From the NCBI GenBank assembly GCA_002355495.1, contig AP017424.1, positions 992,001 to 1,056,000 on the forward strand: a DNA stretch of 64,000 nucleotides, in the 5' to 3' direction. Shown piece by piece: positions 17,034 to 24,218 of the stretch. The translations under genes were made by a program, and so were the position numbers. The notes below the pieces were generated by a model. It had not been told where the DNA came from. It saw only the letters and a program-made list of their open reading frames with translations, and did no database searches. The DNA is from Streptomyces laurentii. GTDB taxonomy: Bacteria; Actinomycetota; Actinomycetes; Streptomycetales; Streptomycetaceae. Positions within the stretch are counted from its first letter, which is position 1. Each line of letters begins with the position of its first letter.

Positions 17034-18161
17034 TCAGCTGAGGGACTTCAGCGCGGCCGCGTCGTACGCCTTCAGCTCGTCGGTCCGGCCCGCGAGGACC
17101 TTGGCCGCCCACTCCGGGTCCTGGAGCAGGGCGCGGCCGACGGCGACCATGTCGAACTCGTCGCGCTCCATGCGGTCGAGGAGGTTGTCGAGGCTGCCGA
17201 GCTCGGCGCCCTTGCCCGCGAAGGCGTGGATGAAGTCGCCGTCGAGGCCGACCGAACCGACCGTGATCGCGGGCCGGCCGGTGAGCTTCCGGGCCCAGCC
17301 GGCCAGGTTCAGGTCCGAGCCCTCGAACTCCGGCAGCCAGTAGCGGCGGGTGGAGGCGTGGAAGGCGTCGGCGCCGGCCGCGGCGAGCGGGGCCAGGATC
17401 GCCTCCAGCTCCTGCGGGGTCCCGGCGAGCCGGGCGTCGTACGCCTCCGACTTCCACTGCGAGAAGCGGAAGATCACCGGGAAGGCGGGCGAGACGGCCG
17501 CCCGGACCGCGGCCACGATCTCGGCCGCGAACTTCGTACGGGCCACGGCGTCGCCGCCGTAGGCGTCGGCACGGCGGTTCGTCCGCTCCCACAGGAACTG
17601 GTCGACGAGGTAGCCGTGGGCGCCGTGCAGCTCGACGCCGTCGAAACCGATCCGCTCGGCGGCCGCGGCGGCCTCGGCGAAGGCGCCGATGACGTCGTCC
17701 AGGTCGCCCTGGGTCATCGCCTTGCCGGTGCCCTCGGTGCCGTCGAGGCGGATGCCGGAGGGACCCATGGCGGGAGCGTCGGCGTAGGGGGCCTGGCCCT
17801 GCTCGCGCACCATGCCGATGTGCCACAGCTGCGGCACGATCGTGCCGCCCGCCGCGTGCACGGCCTCGGCGACCTTCGCCCATCCGGCGAGCTGCTCCTC
17901 GCCGTGGAACCGCGGCACGCGGTCGCTCTGCCCGGCCGAGTCGTGGCCGACGTAGGTGCCCTCGGTGACGATCAGGCCCACGCCCGCGGCGGCGCGGCGG
18001 GCGTAGTACGACAGCACGTCGTCGCCGGGAACGCCGCCGGGAGAGAACATGCGCGTCATCGGCGCCATCGCGATGCGGTTCGGAACGGTCAGGCCGTTCA
18101 GGGTGACGGGCCGGGACAGGATCTCGGCCGCGCGGGAGGCGGGGGACGCGGTGACGGTCAC
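17034..18161 (-). CDS. Old yellow enzyme family NADH:flavin oxidoreductase
   Basis: A 375-residue FMN-dependent ene-reductase fold. Visible landmarks are LTVPNRIAMAPMTRMFSPGG near the N-terminus, the substrate-binding ELHGAHGYLVDQFLWERTNRR stretch, and GSVGLDG and MVAVGRALLQDPEWAAK for phosphate binding of FMN. The family reduces activated C=C bonds of electrophilic compounds with NAD(P)H. I choose GTG 18161 because GAGGAG lies 7 nt upstream; an ATG at 18176 is in frame but overlaps that site. It is divergent from a MarR gene with overlapping promoters, the usual arrangement for a MarR-repressed detoxification enzyme. Confidence 0.88.
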   Translation of the reverse strand: MTVTASPASRAAEILSRPVTLNGLTVPNRIAMAPMTRMFSPGGVPGDDVLSYYARRAAAGVGLIVTEGTYVGHDSAGQSDRVPRFHGEEQLAGWAKVAEAVHAAGGTIVPQLWHIGMVREQGQAPYADAPAMGPSGIRLDGTEGTGKAMTQGDLDDVIGAFAEAAAAAERIGFDGVELHGAHGYLVDQFLWERTNRRADAYGGDAVARTKFAAEIVAAVRAAVSPAFPVIFRFSQWKSEAYDARLAGTPQELEAILAPLAAAGADAFHASTRRYWLPEFEGSDLNLAGWARKLTGRPAITVGSVGLDGDFIHAFAGKGAELGSLDNLLDRMERDEFDMVAVGRALLQDPEWAAKVLAGRTDELKAYDAAALKSLS

Positions 18162-18223
18162 AGGGAGGCTCCTCATGGCTACGGGACAACCTTGATGCTT
18201 GAGAACTTCATGCAATGACAAAG

Positions 18224-18270
18224 ACGGTAGAACTCGATATTTGAGATAGTCAAGTTTCATTGGGTAAAGT
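18224..18270. promoter_or_regulatory. Divergent overlapping promoters with shared palindrome (OYE/marR)
   Basis: Plus strand: TTGAGA (18241-18246), 18-nt spacer, TAAAGT (18265-18270), ending 6 nt before the marR ATG, so leaderless. Minus strand: TTGACT (18253-18248), 18-nt spacer, TACCGT (18229-18224). Both -35 boxes are arms of TTGA-N5-TCAA (18241-18253), a likely MarR operator. A dimer bound there would cover both promoters. Confidence 0.75.
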
Positions 18271-18276
18271 GCTCCC

Positions 18277-18714
18277 ATGACAGAAGCTCCCCGCACCGAC
18301 ACGGCCCGGCTCATGGAGCTGCTCTCGGTGTCGCTCGGCGTCTACTACGGCGACTTCACCATCGCGGCGGCGAGTGAGAACCTCACGGCGAGCCAGGGCA
18401 AGGCCCTCACCGTGCTGCGCCGGGGACCCGCCGCGATGCGCGCCCTGGCCGAGACCATGACCTGCGACGCCTCCAACATGACCGGGATCATCGACCGGCT
18501 GGAGAAGCGCGGCCTGGTGCGCCGCGAGGCCAGCCCCTCCGACCGGCGCGTCAAGAACGTCATCCTCACCGCCGAGGGCGAGCGGGTCACCGACGCGATC
18601 CGCGCGAAGATGCACACCACACGGGACGGCCTCGACCGGCTGAGCGACGAGGAGCGGGACCGCCTGTACGTGCTCCTGGAACGCGCCTTCGTCACCCGGC
18701 CCGCCTGCTCCTGA
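18277..18714 (+). CDS. MarR family transcriptional regulator
   Basis: A 145-residue MarR-type winged-helix regulator. The recognition helix region MTCDASNMTGIIDRLEKRGL and the wing RREASPSDRRVKNVILTAEG, with the family's D-x-R, are clear. It probably represses itself and the divergent ene-reductase, sensing an electrophilic or phenolic compound. There is one Cys in the HTH (CDASNMTG) and one next to the C-terminus, which could make it redox or electrophile sensitive. The mRNA appears leaderless. Confidence 0.92.
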   Translation: MTEAPRTDTARLMELLSVSLGVYYGDFTIAAASENLTASQGKALTVLRRGPAAMRALAETMTCDASNMTGIIDRLEKRGLVRREASPSDRRVKNVILTAEGERVTDAIRAKMHTTRDGLDRLSDEERDRLYVLLERAFVTRPACS

Positions 18715-18758
18715 CCCGGAACGTCCCGGCCCGGAACGTCCTGGCCCGGAACGCAAGG
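18715..18758. repeat. Three tandem copies of a 15-bp unit
   Basis: CCCGGAACGTCC(C/T)GG occurs at 18715-18729 and 18730-18744, followed by a diverged third copy to 18758, directly after the marR stop codon. Confidence 0.8.
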
Positions 18759-18835
18759 CCAGAGGGTCGCACCCACGCGCATACGCCGACGCCGCACCCG
18801 ATGAAGCGGGGCGGCGGACGCCCCGGCCCTTCACT

Positions 18836-18868
18836 CCCCTCGCTCTCCCGAGAGCGCGAGGGGGTTTT
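18836..18868 (+). terminator. Terminator downstream of marR
   Basis: CCCCTCG-CTCT pairs with AGAG-CG-CGAGGGG (CG bulge) and is followed by the T-rich tail TTTTCTTATTT. Confidence 0.75.
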
Positions 18869-18880
18869 CTTATTTCTCCA

Positions 18881-19004
18881 CGGATAAACGTCGATTCCTA
18901 TGCGATAGATCACAAAGGACATAGACGGCATGGGTGCCATGCCCGGTATCAACGAATGGACCTCGCCGGGGATTTGCCTGAAACTGCCTGGTGATCAACT
19001 TTGA
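18881..19004 (+). promoter_or_regulatory. Leader module copy 1: Crp-like site plus short upstream ORF
   Basis: An AT-richer stretch is shared almost base for base with 21500-21600. The core ATTCCTATGCGATAGATCAC (18894-18913) has only 2 differences from the second copy. Its reverse strand carries GTGATCTATCGCAT, near the Streptomyces Crp motif GTG-N6-GNCAC. A 24-codon ORF (18930-19004) encodes MGAMPGINEWTSP and so on, similar to the start of the ORF in the second copy. The rest of the 454-nt gap 18715-19168 holds only the repeat and terminator listed. Confidence 0.6.
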
Positions 19005-19168
19005 GTCTGCTGTGGGTACCCGGGGGGACAGTGCAGCCCTCGTCGACCATGCCCGCGGCGTGCTCGTGGAGACCCGGACCTCCCAGTGGCGGCCGGCTCG
19101 GGGCGGTTCTCTTTCGACGCTCCGAGGCGCCGCTGCCCGGTGGATCCCCGAATTCGAGGAATCACTTG

Positions 19169-21292
19169 ATGCCACGCGCCAGACGCGTACGTCTCACCAC
19201 ACTCGCCACCGCGCTCTTCGCGATCCCGGCCGCCGTGTACGCCGCGCCGGCTTCCGCCGTCACGGGCCCGGTCACCGCGGACGCCGGTTACGCCTTCACC
19301 GCCCGCCTGGATCTGGGCGACGGCCAGCGCGCCTGCTCGGCGGCGCTGGTGGCCCCGCAGTGGCTGGCCACCTCCGCCAGCTGCTTCTCCGACAACGGCA
19401 CCGCGCAAGTCGCCGCGGGCAAGCCCAAGTCGAAGACGACGGCCACGATCGGCCGCACCGATCTGACCACCACGACCGGGCAGGTCCGTGAGGTCGTCGA
19501 GCTCGTGCCCCGTGAGGACCGGGACCTGGTCCTGGCACGTCTCGCCTCCCCGACCACCGGGATCACGCCCGTGGCGTTCGCCAGGACCGCGCCCGCCACA
19601 GGAGACGCCCTGACGGTGGCCGGTTTCGGCCGGACCAAGGACGAGTGGTCGCCGCTCAAGCTGCACACCGCCGCCTTCACCGTCGACTCCGTGTCCGGCG
19701 GCACGCTGGCCATGCACGGCACCTCCGCGGCGGACGCCATCTGCGCCGGCGACGCGGGCGGTCCGATCGTCCGGCAGAAGGACGGCAAGACCGAGCTGGT
19801 CGCCGTCAGCAGCCAGTCCTGGCAGGGCGGTTGCTTCGGCGCGGACCCGGCCGAGACCCGTAACAGCGCCGTCTCGACCCGGCTGGACGACGTGGCCTCC
19901 GGCAACACGCTCCCGGCCGGCGGGGTGCTCAAGCCCGGGGACTCCCTGACGGCCGGCATCAACCGCGTGACGATGCAGACCGACGGCAATCTGGTCGTCG
20001 CCCGCGCGGGCACCACCGTCTGGTCCACCAAGACCGGCGGCCACCCGGGCGCGACCGCCCGTCTCGACGCGCAGGGCAACCTCGCCGTCCTCGAAGCGGA
20101 CGGCACCACCGTCCTGTGGGAGACCAAGACCAGCGCGCCCGGCGGCAAGGCCGTCCTGCAGGAGCGCGGCAACTTCGTCGTCCACAACGCCAAGAACGAG
20201 TCGCAGTGGGCCGCCGGCACCACGGTCCGTCACGACTACAACGGCGACGGCCGCAGCGACATGGCCGACTGGTACGACTACGCCGACGGCAGCGACAAGA
20301 TCCACGCCTTCCCGGCCAAGGCCGACGGCGGCTTCGACGCGCCCGTCCACGGCTGGGAGGCGCCCGCCGGCAACTACTACGCCGAGAACATGAAGCGCGT
20401 CACGGGCGACTTCAACGGCGACGGCATCGGCGACGTGGCCAGCCTCTACGGCTACTCCACCGGCGAGGTCGCCCTCCTCACCTGGCTGGGCAAGGGAGAC
20501 GGCTCCTTCGCCGCGCCCCTGCACTCCTGGAAGGTCGCCTCCGGCTGGACCTTCTCTCGTATGACCCCCGTCGCCGGCGACGTCAACGGTGACGGCCGCG
20601 ACGACGTGGCCGTCTGGTACGACTACGCCGACGGCAGCGACAAGATCCACACCTTCCTCTCCAAGACCGACGGCGGCTTCAACAGCCCCTTCGTGGCCTG
20701 GGAGACGCCGGCCGGCAACTACTACCGCGAGAACATGAGGTTCGTCTCCGGCGACTACAACGGCGATGGCCGCGACGACCTCGGCGTCCTCTACGGCTAC
20801 TCCACCGGCGAGGTCAAGCTCATCACCTGGACCGCCAAGCCGGACGGTGGCTTCAACACGCCGGTGGGCGGCTGGAGTTCCGCCACGGGCTGGGAATTCA
20901 AGCGCGCCACCCCCTACTCCGGGGACTTCGACGGCGACGGCCGCGACAACGTGGCCGTCTGGTACGACTACGCCGACGGCAGCGACACGGTCATCGGCTT
21001 CACGCCCAGCGGTACGGACGGCAAGTTCGGCGGCCGCACCGACCTGTGGACCACCCCGGCGGGCAACTACTACCGCGAGAACATGCAGGTGGTGACCGGG
21101 GATTACAACGGTGACGGCCGCGACGACCTGGCCACCTTCTACGGATTCTCCGACGGCTCGGTCAAGACCATCACCTGGACCGCCAAGGCCGGCGGCACCC
21201 TCAACGGCCCGCTGCACAGCTGGCAGGCCGCCACGGGCAACTGGTCCTTCGGCCGCGTCCACATGATCGAGCGCTACAACAACCCGTCCTGA
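19169..21292 (+). CDS. Secreted pseudo-trypsin / bulb-lectin / FG-GAP repeat protein
   Basis: A 707-residue secreted protein starting at ATG 19169 (GAGGA 8 nt upstream). A signal peptide of about 30 residues ends in a cluster of Ala. Residues about 35-245 follow the trypsin fold, but the catalytic His of TAAHC is Ser71 (TSASC) and the nucleophile of GDSGGP is Ala196 (GDAGGP). Only the Asp (D119 in RDLVLARL) remains, so the domain should be proteolytically dead. Residues about 247-353 are a bulb-type lectin domain with QTDGNLVV, DAQGNLAVL and ERGNFVVH motifs. Residues about 356-707 are six FG-GAP/VCBS repeats with DxNGDGxxD calcium loops, alternating WYDYADGSD and YGYSTGEV types as three pairs. 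It is a likely extracellular carbohydrate- or surface-binding protein. It has a leader homologous to that of the nuclease gene downstream. Confidence 0.88.
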   Translation: MPRARRVRLTTLATALFAIPAAVYAAPASAVTGPVTADAGYAFTARLDLGDGQRACSAALVAPQWLATSASCFSDNGTAQVAAGKPKSKTTATIGRTDLTTTTGQVREVVELVPREDRDLVLARLASPTTGITPVAFARTAPATGDALTVAGFGRTKDEWSPLKLHTAAFTVDSVSGGTLAMHGTSAADAICAGDAGGPIVRQKDGKTELVAVSSQSWQGGCFGADPAETRNSAVSTRLDDVASGNTLPAGGVLKPGDSLTAGINRVTMQTDGNLVVARAGTTVWSTKTGGHPGATARLDAQGNLAVLEADGTTVLWETKTSAPGGKAVLQERGNFVVHNAKNESQWAAGTTVRHDYNGDGRSDMADWYDYADGSDKIHAFPAKADGGFDAPVHGWEAPAGNYYAENMKRVTGDFNGDGIGDVASLYGYSTGEVALLTWLGKGDGSFAAPLHSWKVASGWTFSRMTPVAGDVNGDGRDDVAVWYDYADGSDKIHTFLSKTDGGFNSPFVAWETPAGNYYRENMRFVSGDYNGDGRDDLGVLYGYSTGEVKLITWTAKPDGGFNTPVGGWSSATGWEFKRATPYSGDFDGDGRDNVAVWYDYADGSDTVIGFTPSGTDGKFGGRTDLWTTPAGNYYRENMQVVTGDYNGDGRDDLATFYGFSDGSVKTITWTAKAGGTLNGPLHSWQAATGNWSFGRVHMIERYNNPS

Positions 21293-21372
21293 TCTTCCCC
21301 CGCCTCCGCACGGCGCGCCGGTCCGCGTTCCCGTAGCACCGGCCTCGCTCCGGAGGGCGCTGCCGCCTGTAC

Positions 21373-21410
21373 GGCGAGACCGCCGCTTCCCAGGGAGCGG
21401 CGGTCTCGCC
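21373..21410 (+). terminator. Hairpin terminator
   Basis: A perfect 15-bp stem (21373-21387 with 21396-21410) has an 8-nt loop, 80 nt after the pseudo-protease gene. Confidence 0.85.
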
Positions 21411-21496
21411 GCGCCCGGACGCGCCGCCGCACGACGGCCCGTCCGGCACCACCCGGGGGCGGGGAGGCCGAACCGCCGGATCAAGGTCGACCTTTC

Positions 21497-21620
21497 CGAA
21501 ATAAACCAGAATTCCTGTGCAATAGATCACGAAGAGAATGGCCGACATGCACGCTATGTCGACTATCTCCGAATGGATCTCCCGTTGGATTTCCTCAATA
21601 CTTGCCGATGCTCAACTCCC
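21497..21620 (+). promoter_or_regulatory. Leader module copy 2: Crp-like site plus upstream ORF start
   Basis: Homologous to 18881-18985. The core ATTCCTGTGCAATAGATCAC spans 21511-21530. On the reverse strand it gives GTGATCTATTGCAC, close to the Streptomyces Crp motif. The ATG at 21547 begins MHAMSTISEWISRWIS, aligning with the upstream ORF of copy 1 without gaps. It lies about 490 nt ahead of the nuclease start. Confidence 0.6.
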
Positions 21621-21888
21621 CGGCCTCTTACGGACACTCGGCAGGACAGTGCCCTTCGCCGGTCACGCCCTCACCGATTCGAGCGGATCCCCGAAGGAGA
21701 GCAATGCGCCGGCCGGCCCGAATCGCCCTTCCGGTTCGAGCGCGCGCTTTCTCCATTCGAGTCCGAAATCGGCATCTTTCAGGGAAGGCCACCGGGGCAC
21801 CGATTCCCTTTTCCGAGCAATTACCCGAGGCCTCGAATCCGGCGATCTCGCGCCGGTGAGGGTGACGACACCCAGGGCTTCCGGATGA
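21547..21888 (+). other. Open frame in the 720-nt leader of the nuclease gene
   Basis: A 113-codon frame begins with the peptide conserved between the two leaders. After about 30 residues it becomes Ser/Pro-rich sequence with poor codon bias and a TTA codon (21628-21630), so coding is doubtful beyond the start. The DNA is less GC-rich than its surroundings and carries several ATTCGAG/GTTCGAG repeats (about 21676-21760). Apart from this, gap 21293-22012 holds only the terminator and leader module. Confidence 0.35.
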
Positions 21889-22012
21889 TCCTCGCGCGCG
21901 GGCACCCGCCGCGGCACCGCCCTCGCGCCGAAGGATCCGCCGACCACGTCCGGGCGCCGTCCGAGCACCGGATCCTCCCGACGCTTTCCCCACCGCGAAA
22001 GGAACGACGCGT

Positions 22013-23962
22013 ATGCATCCGATACGGCCGATACGCCCCGCACAGAGACGCACCCGCTCGGCCGTCATGGCCCTGCTGACCACGGTGACGCTGGGCCTCG
22101 CCACGCTCGGTACGAGCCCGGCGGCGCAGGCCGCGGAGGAGAAGCCGCGGCAGGTGGCCGGGGCGGCCCCGACCGCCCCGGCGAAGGCCTCGGCTCCCAC
22201 CACCGCGATCAGCTCCTTCCCGAAGACCTCCAAAGAGCGCTGCGAGCCCACGGCCGCGGGTTCGAAGGAGCGTCAGGCGGGCGCCGTCCAGGCGTGTGTG
22301 AGCACGAGGCCCGCCCCGGCGAAGCGCGCCGCGAAGCAGGAAACGACGAAGCCGCAGGGCCTCGCGGCGGCAAGCACGGGCAGCTGTGACATCACCAGCC
22401 CCGGCACCTACTCCTACGAGCGCTTCGAGTACTGCGTGACCGGAGTGAACGTCGTCTACATCCTGCGCGACAGCAACGCCAAGGAGATCGGCCGCGGCAC
22501 GCTGGAGATCTCCGCCGGGGCATCGCTCCAGAAGGCGGCCACGACCTGGAACGAGCAGGTCACCGTCAAGATGACCGCCGCGAGCGGCGACGTCACCGCC
22601 CTCAACGCCAAGTTCCGCTCCTCCTGCGGGTCCGGCTGCACGGCGACGAAGACCGCGCCCTGGTACGGGGGCGACCTGACCCTGGGCCAGTCCCTCACCG
22701 GCACCGTCTCCTACTCCTCGTCCCCCGCGGCGGGCGCCGCCTCCGAGTTCGTCACCTCGTACAAGATGTACGTGACCTCTCCCGGTGCCACGGCGGTCGA
22801 CCCGAACGCCTCCTGGGACAACCCGCGCAAGATCCGCTGCGACAACGCGGTCGGGGGCACCTCGCCGGCGGGCTGCGCCGTCCCCTCCGTCATGCCCGTC
22901 GTGAAGATGCACGCGCAGAGCGCCGACCCCGGCGCCGCCGTCGCCGCCTACCAGTGGGCACAGAAGAACCTCAACGACGCCTGGGGCAAGGGCAAGCCGC
23001 TGACCCGGGCGACGAGCGGCGTGGATGGCCGCTCGGCCAGCACCTGCGGCAATTTCCAGGTGCTGACGGACCTCGTCGACAACGACACCTGCGGCGAGTT
23101 CCCCTTCGCCGAGACGAAGGAGGGGGGAACCAGCGGCGATCAGTGCGTCGAGATGATCTCCAACCTCGGCAACCGCGAGTGGGACGCGTACGTCCTGGGC
23201 AACGCCAAGGAACTGGACAGGTCCCGGCCCTGCGTCCAGGCCCATGTCCCGGCCGCCGACAAGCAGTTCGCGGACGCGCAGCTCACCGAGGGCTTCGCGG
23301 ACCAGCGGGTGATCGACGCCGACCAGTTCGAGGTTGAATTCACCACGCCGAACACCGGCCCGCACGCACGCTGCCTGGACACCACGCCGATGGGTTCGGT
23401 CCCCAACGGTGACGGATGGATCCTGAACACCACCGAGGCGGTCGACCACGTCAACAAGACGACGACCCCGCCCGGCGCGGCCGGAGCCCGACCGACCCGA
23501 GCCGAGGCGTGCATCGGCAAGAAGATCGGGAAGGGATCCTCCGCTCAGGGAGACATCGTCGGGTGGCAGGACGCTCAGCTGTTCAAGCAGGCGAACTCGC
23601 CCACTTCGGGCTCGCTGGCCCGGTGCCACCTGATCCCGAACGTCGTCGGCGGCAAGGGCATCCGGGTCAATCTCGTCCCCTGCTGGCAGGCGGGGATGAA
23701 CACCGGTACACCCAGCATGCGGACCTTCGAGGCCATGGCGGAGACCCTGGTCAAGTCCACCGACCTCAATGTCTTCGGAACGGACGACGCGATCTCCTAT
23801 CAGGTAACGCCCGTTTACACGGACGCCACCAGCACCATCCCGGTGGGAGTCACCATGAGCGCTGATGTCGAGCGGGCGAACGGGGCGGTCGAGCAGCTGT
23901 TCCCCAACGTCTACGTCCCCAACACCCAGGGAGACACCCTGTTGCTCAACCTCGGCAACTGA
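22013..23962 (+). CDS. Secreted protein with NucA/NucB-like and Endonuclease_NS_2-like domains
   Basis: A 649-residue secreted protein starting at ATG 22013 with AAGGAA upstream. A signal peptide with likely cleavage after AQA (about residue 41) is followed by a long beta-rich N-terminal region (to about 330) of unknown fold. Residues about 335-440 resemble the NucA/NucB DNase family around TCGEFPFAETKEGG, but the usual CDEYPF Asp is Gly361. The C-terminal part (about 530-649) matches the DNA/RNA non-specific endonuclease NS_2 pattern: RCHLIP with His539, NLVPC, a FEAMAETLV helix, then YQVTPVYTD and VTMSAD. It is a likely extracellular nuclease for nutrient scavenging or competition; the toxin-like NS_2 fold also occurs in polymorphic toxins. 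It shares a leader module with the pseudo-protease gene. Confidence 0.75.
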   Translation: MHPIRPIRPAQRRTRSAVMALLTTVTLGLATLGTSPAAQAAEEKPRQVAGAAPTAPAKASAPTTAISSFPKTSKERCEPTAAGSKERQAGAVQACVSTRPAPAKRAAKQETTKPQGLAAASTGSCDITSPGTYSYERFEYCVTGVNVVYILRDSNAKEIGRGTLEISAGASLQKAATTWNEQVTVKMTAASGDVTALNAKFRSSCGSGCTATKTAPWYGGDLTLGQSLTGTVSYSSSPAAGAASEFVTSYKMYVTSPGATAVDPNASWDNPRKIRCDNAVGGTSPAGCAVPSVMPVVKMHAQSADPGAAVAAYQWAQKNLNDAWGKGKPLTRATSGVDGRSASTCGNFQVLTDLVDNDTCGEFPFAETKEGGTSGDQCVEMISNLGNREWDAYVLGNAKELDRSRPCVQAHVPAADKQFADAQLTEGFADQRVIDADQFEVEFTTPNTGPHARCLDTTPMGSVPNGDGWILNTTEAVDHVNKTTTPPGAAGARPTRAEACIGKKIGKGSSAQGDIVGWQDAQLFKQANSPTSGSLARCHLIPNVVGGKGIRVNLVPCWQAGMNTGTPSMRTFEAMAETLVKSTDLNVFGTDDAISYQVTPVYTDATSTIPVGVTMSADVERANGAVEQLFPNVYVPNTQGDTLLLNLGN

Positions 23963-24001
23963 GCACACCCGCCTCGTCAGTTCGCGCCATCGGGAGCCGG
24001 C

Positions 24002-24163
24002 ATGAGTTTCACCACCCCACCGCGGCCGCTCGACGTCACCGCGCTCCTTCCTCGGCCGGCCCCGCCGGCGCGCCCGGCGACCCGGCCGCATCCCCGGCCC
24101 GGATCGCCTTCCTGACACCACAGTTCCGCCGGCGGGCCGCCGCTGTGGCCTGACGACCCCGGG
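24002..24163 (+). pseudogene. Remnant of a conserved Streptomyces protein N-terminus
   Basis: The ATG at 24002 (GGGAG 7 nt upstream) opens MSFTTPPRPLDVTALLPRPA, continuing RPHPRPGSPS to an in-frame TGA at 24113. Reading through the stop gives HHSSAGGPPLWPDDPG. Together these match the beginning of a streptomycete protein family I recall as starting T(T)PPRPxDVxALFP...RLHPRPGSP...DSSVGGPLLWPADEPWP. The remainder of the gene is absent and a terminator follows. This fits a decayed, truncated gene. Confidence 0.6.
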
Positions 24164-24190
24164 CCGGTGCCGGCCCGGGGTCGTCAGGCC
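24147..24190. terminator. Bidirectional hairpin terminator
   Basis: A perfect 20-bp stem (24147-24166 with 24171-24190) with a GTGC loop lies between the convergent nuclease and C39 peptidase genes. It overlaps the end of the gene remnant. Confidence 0.9.
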
Positions 24191-24218
24191 GCCGGCGCGG
24201 ACGTGACGCCGCGTCCGT

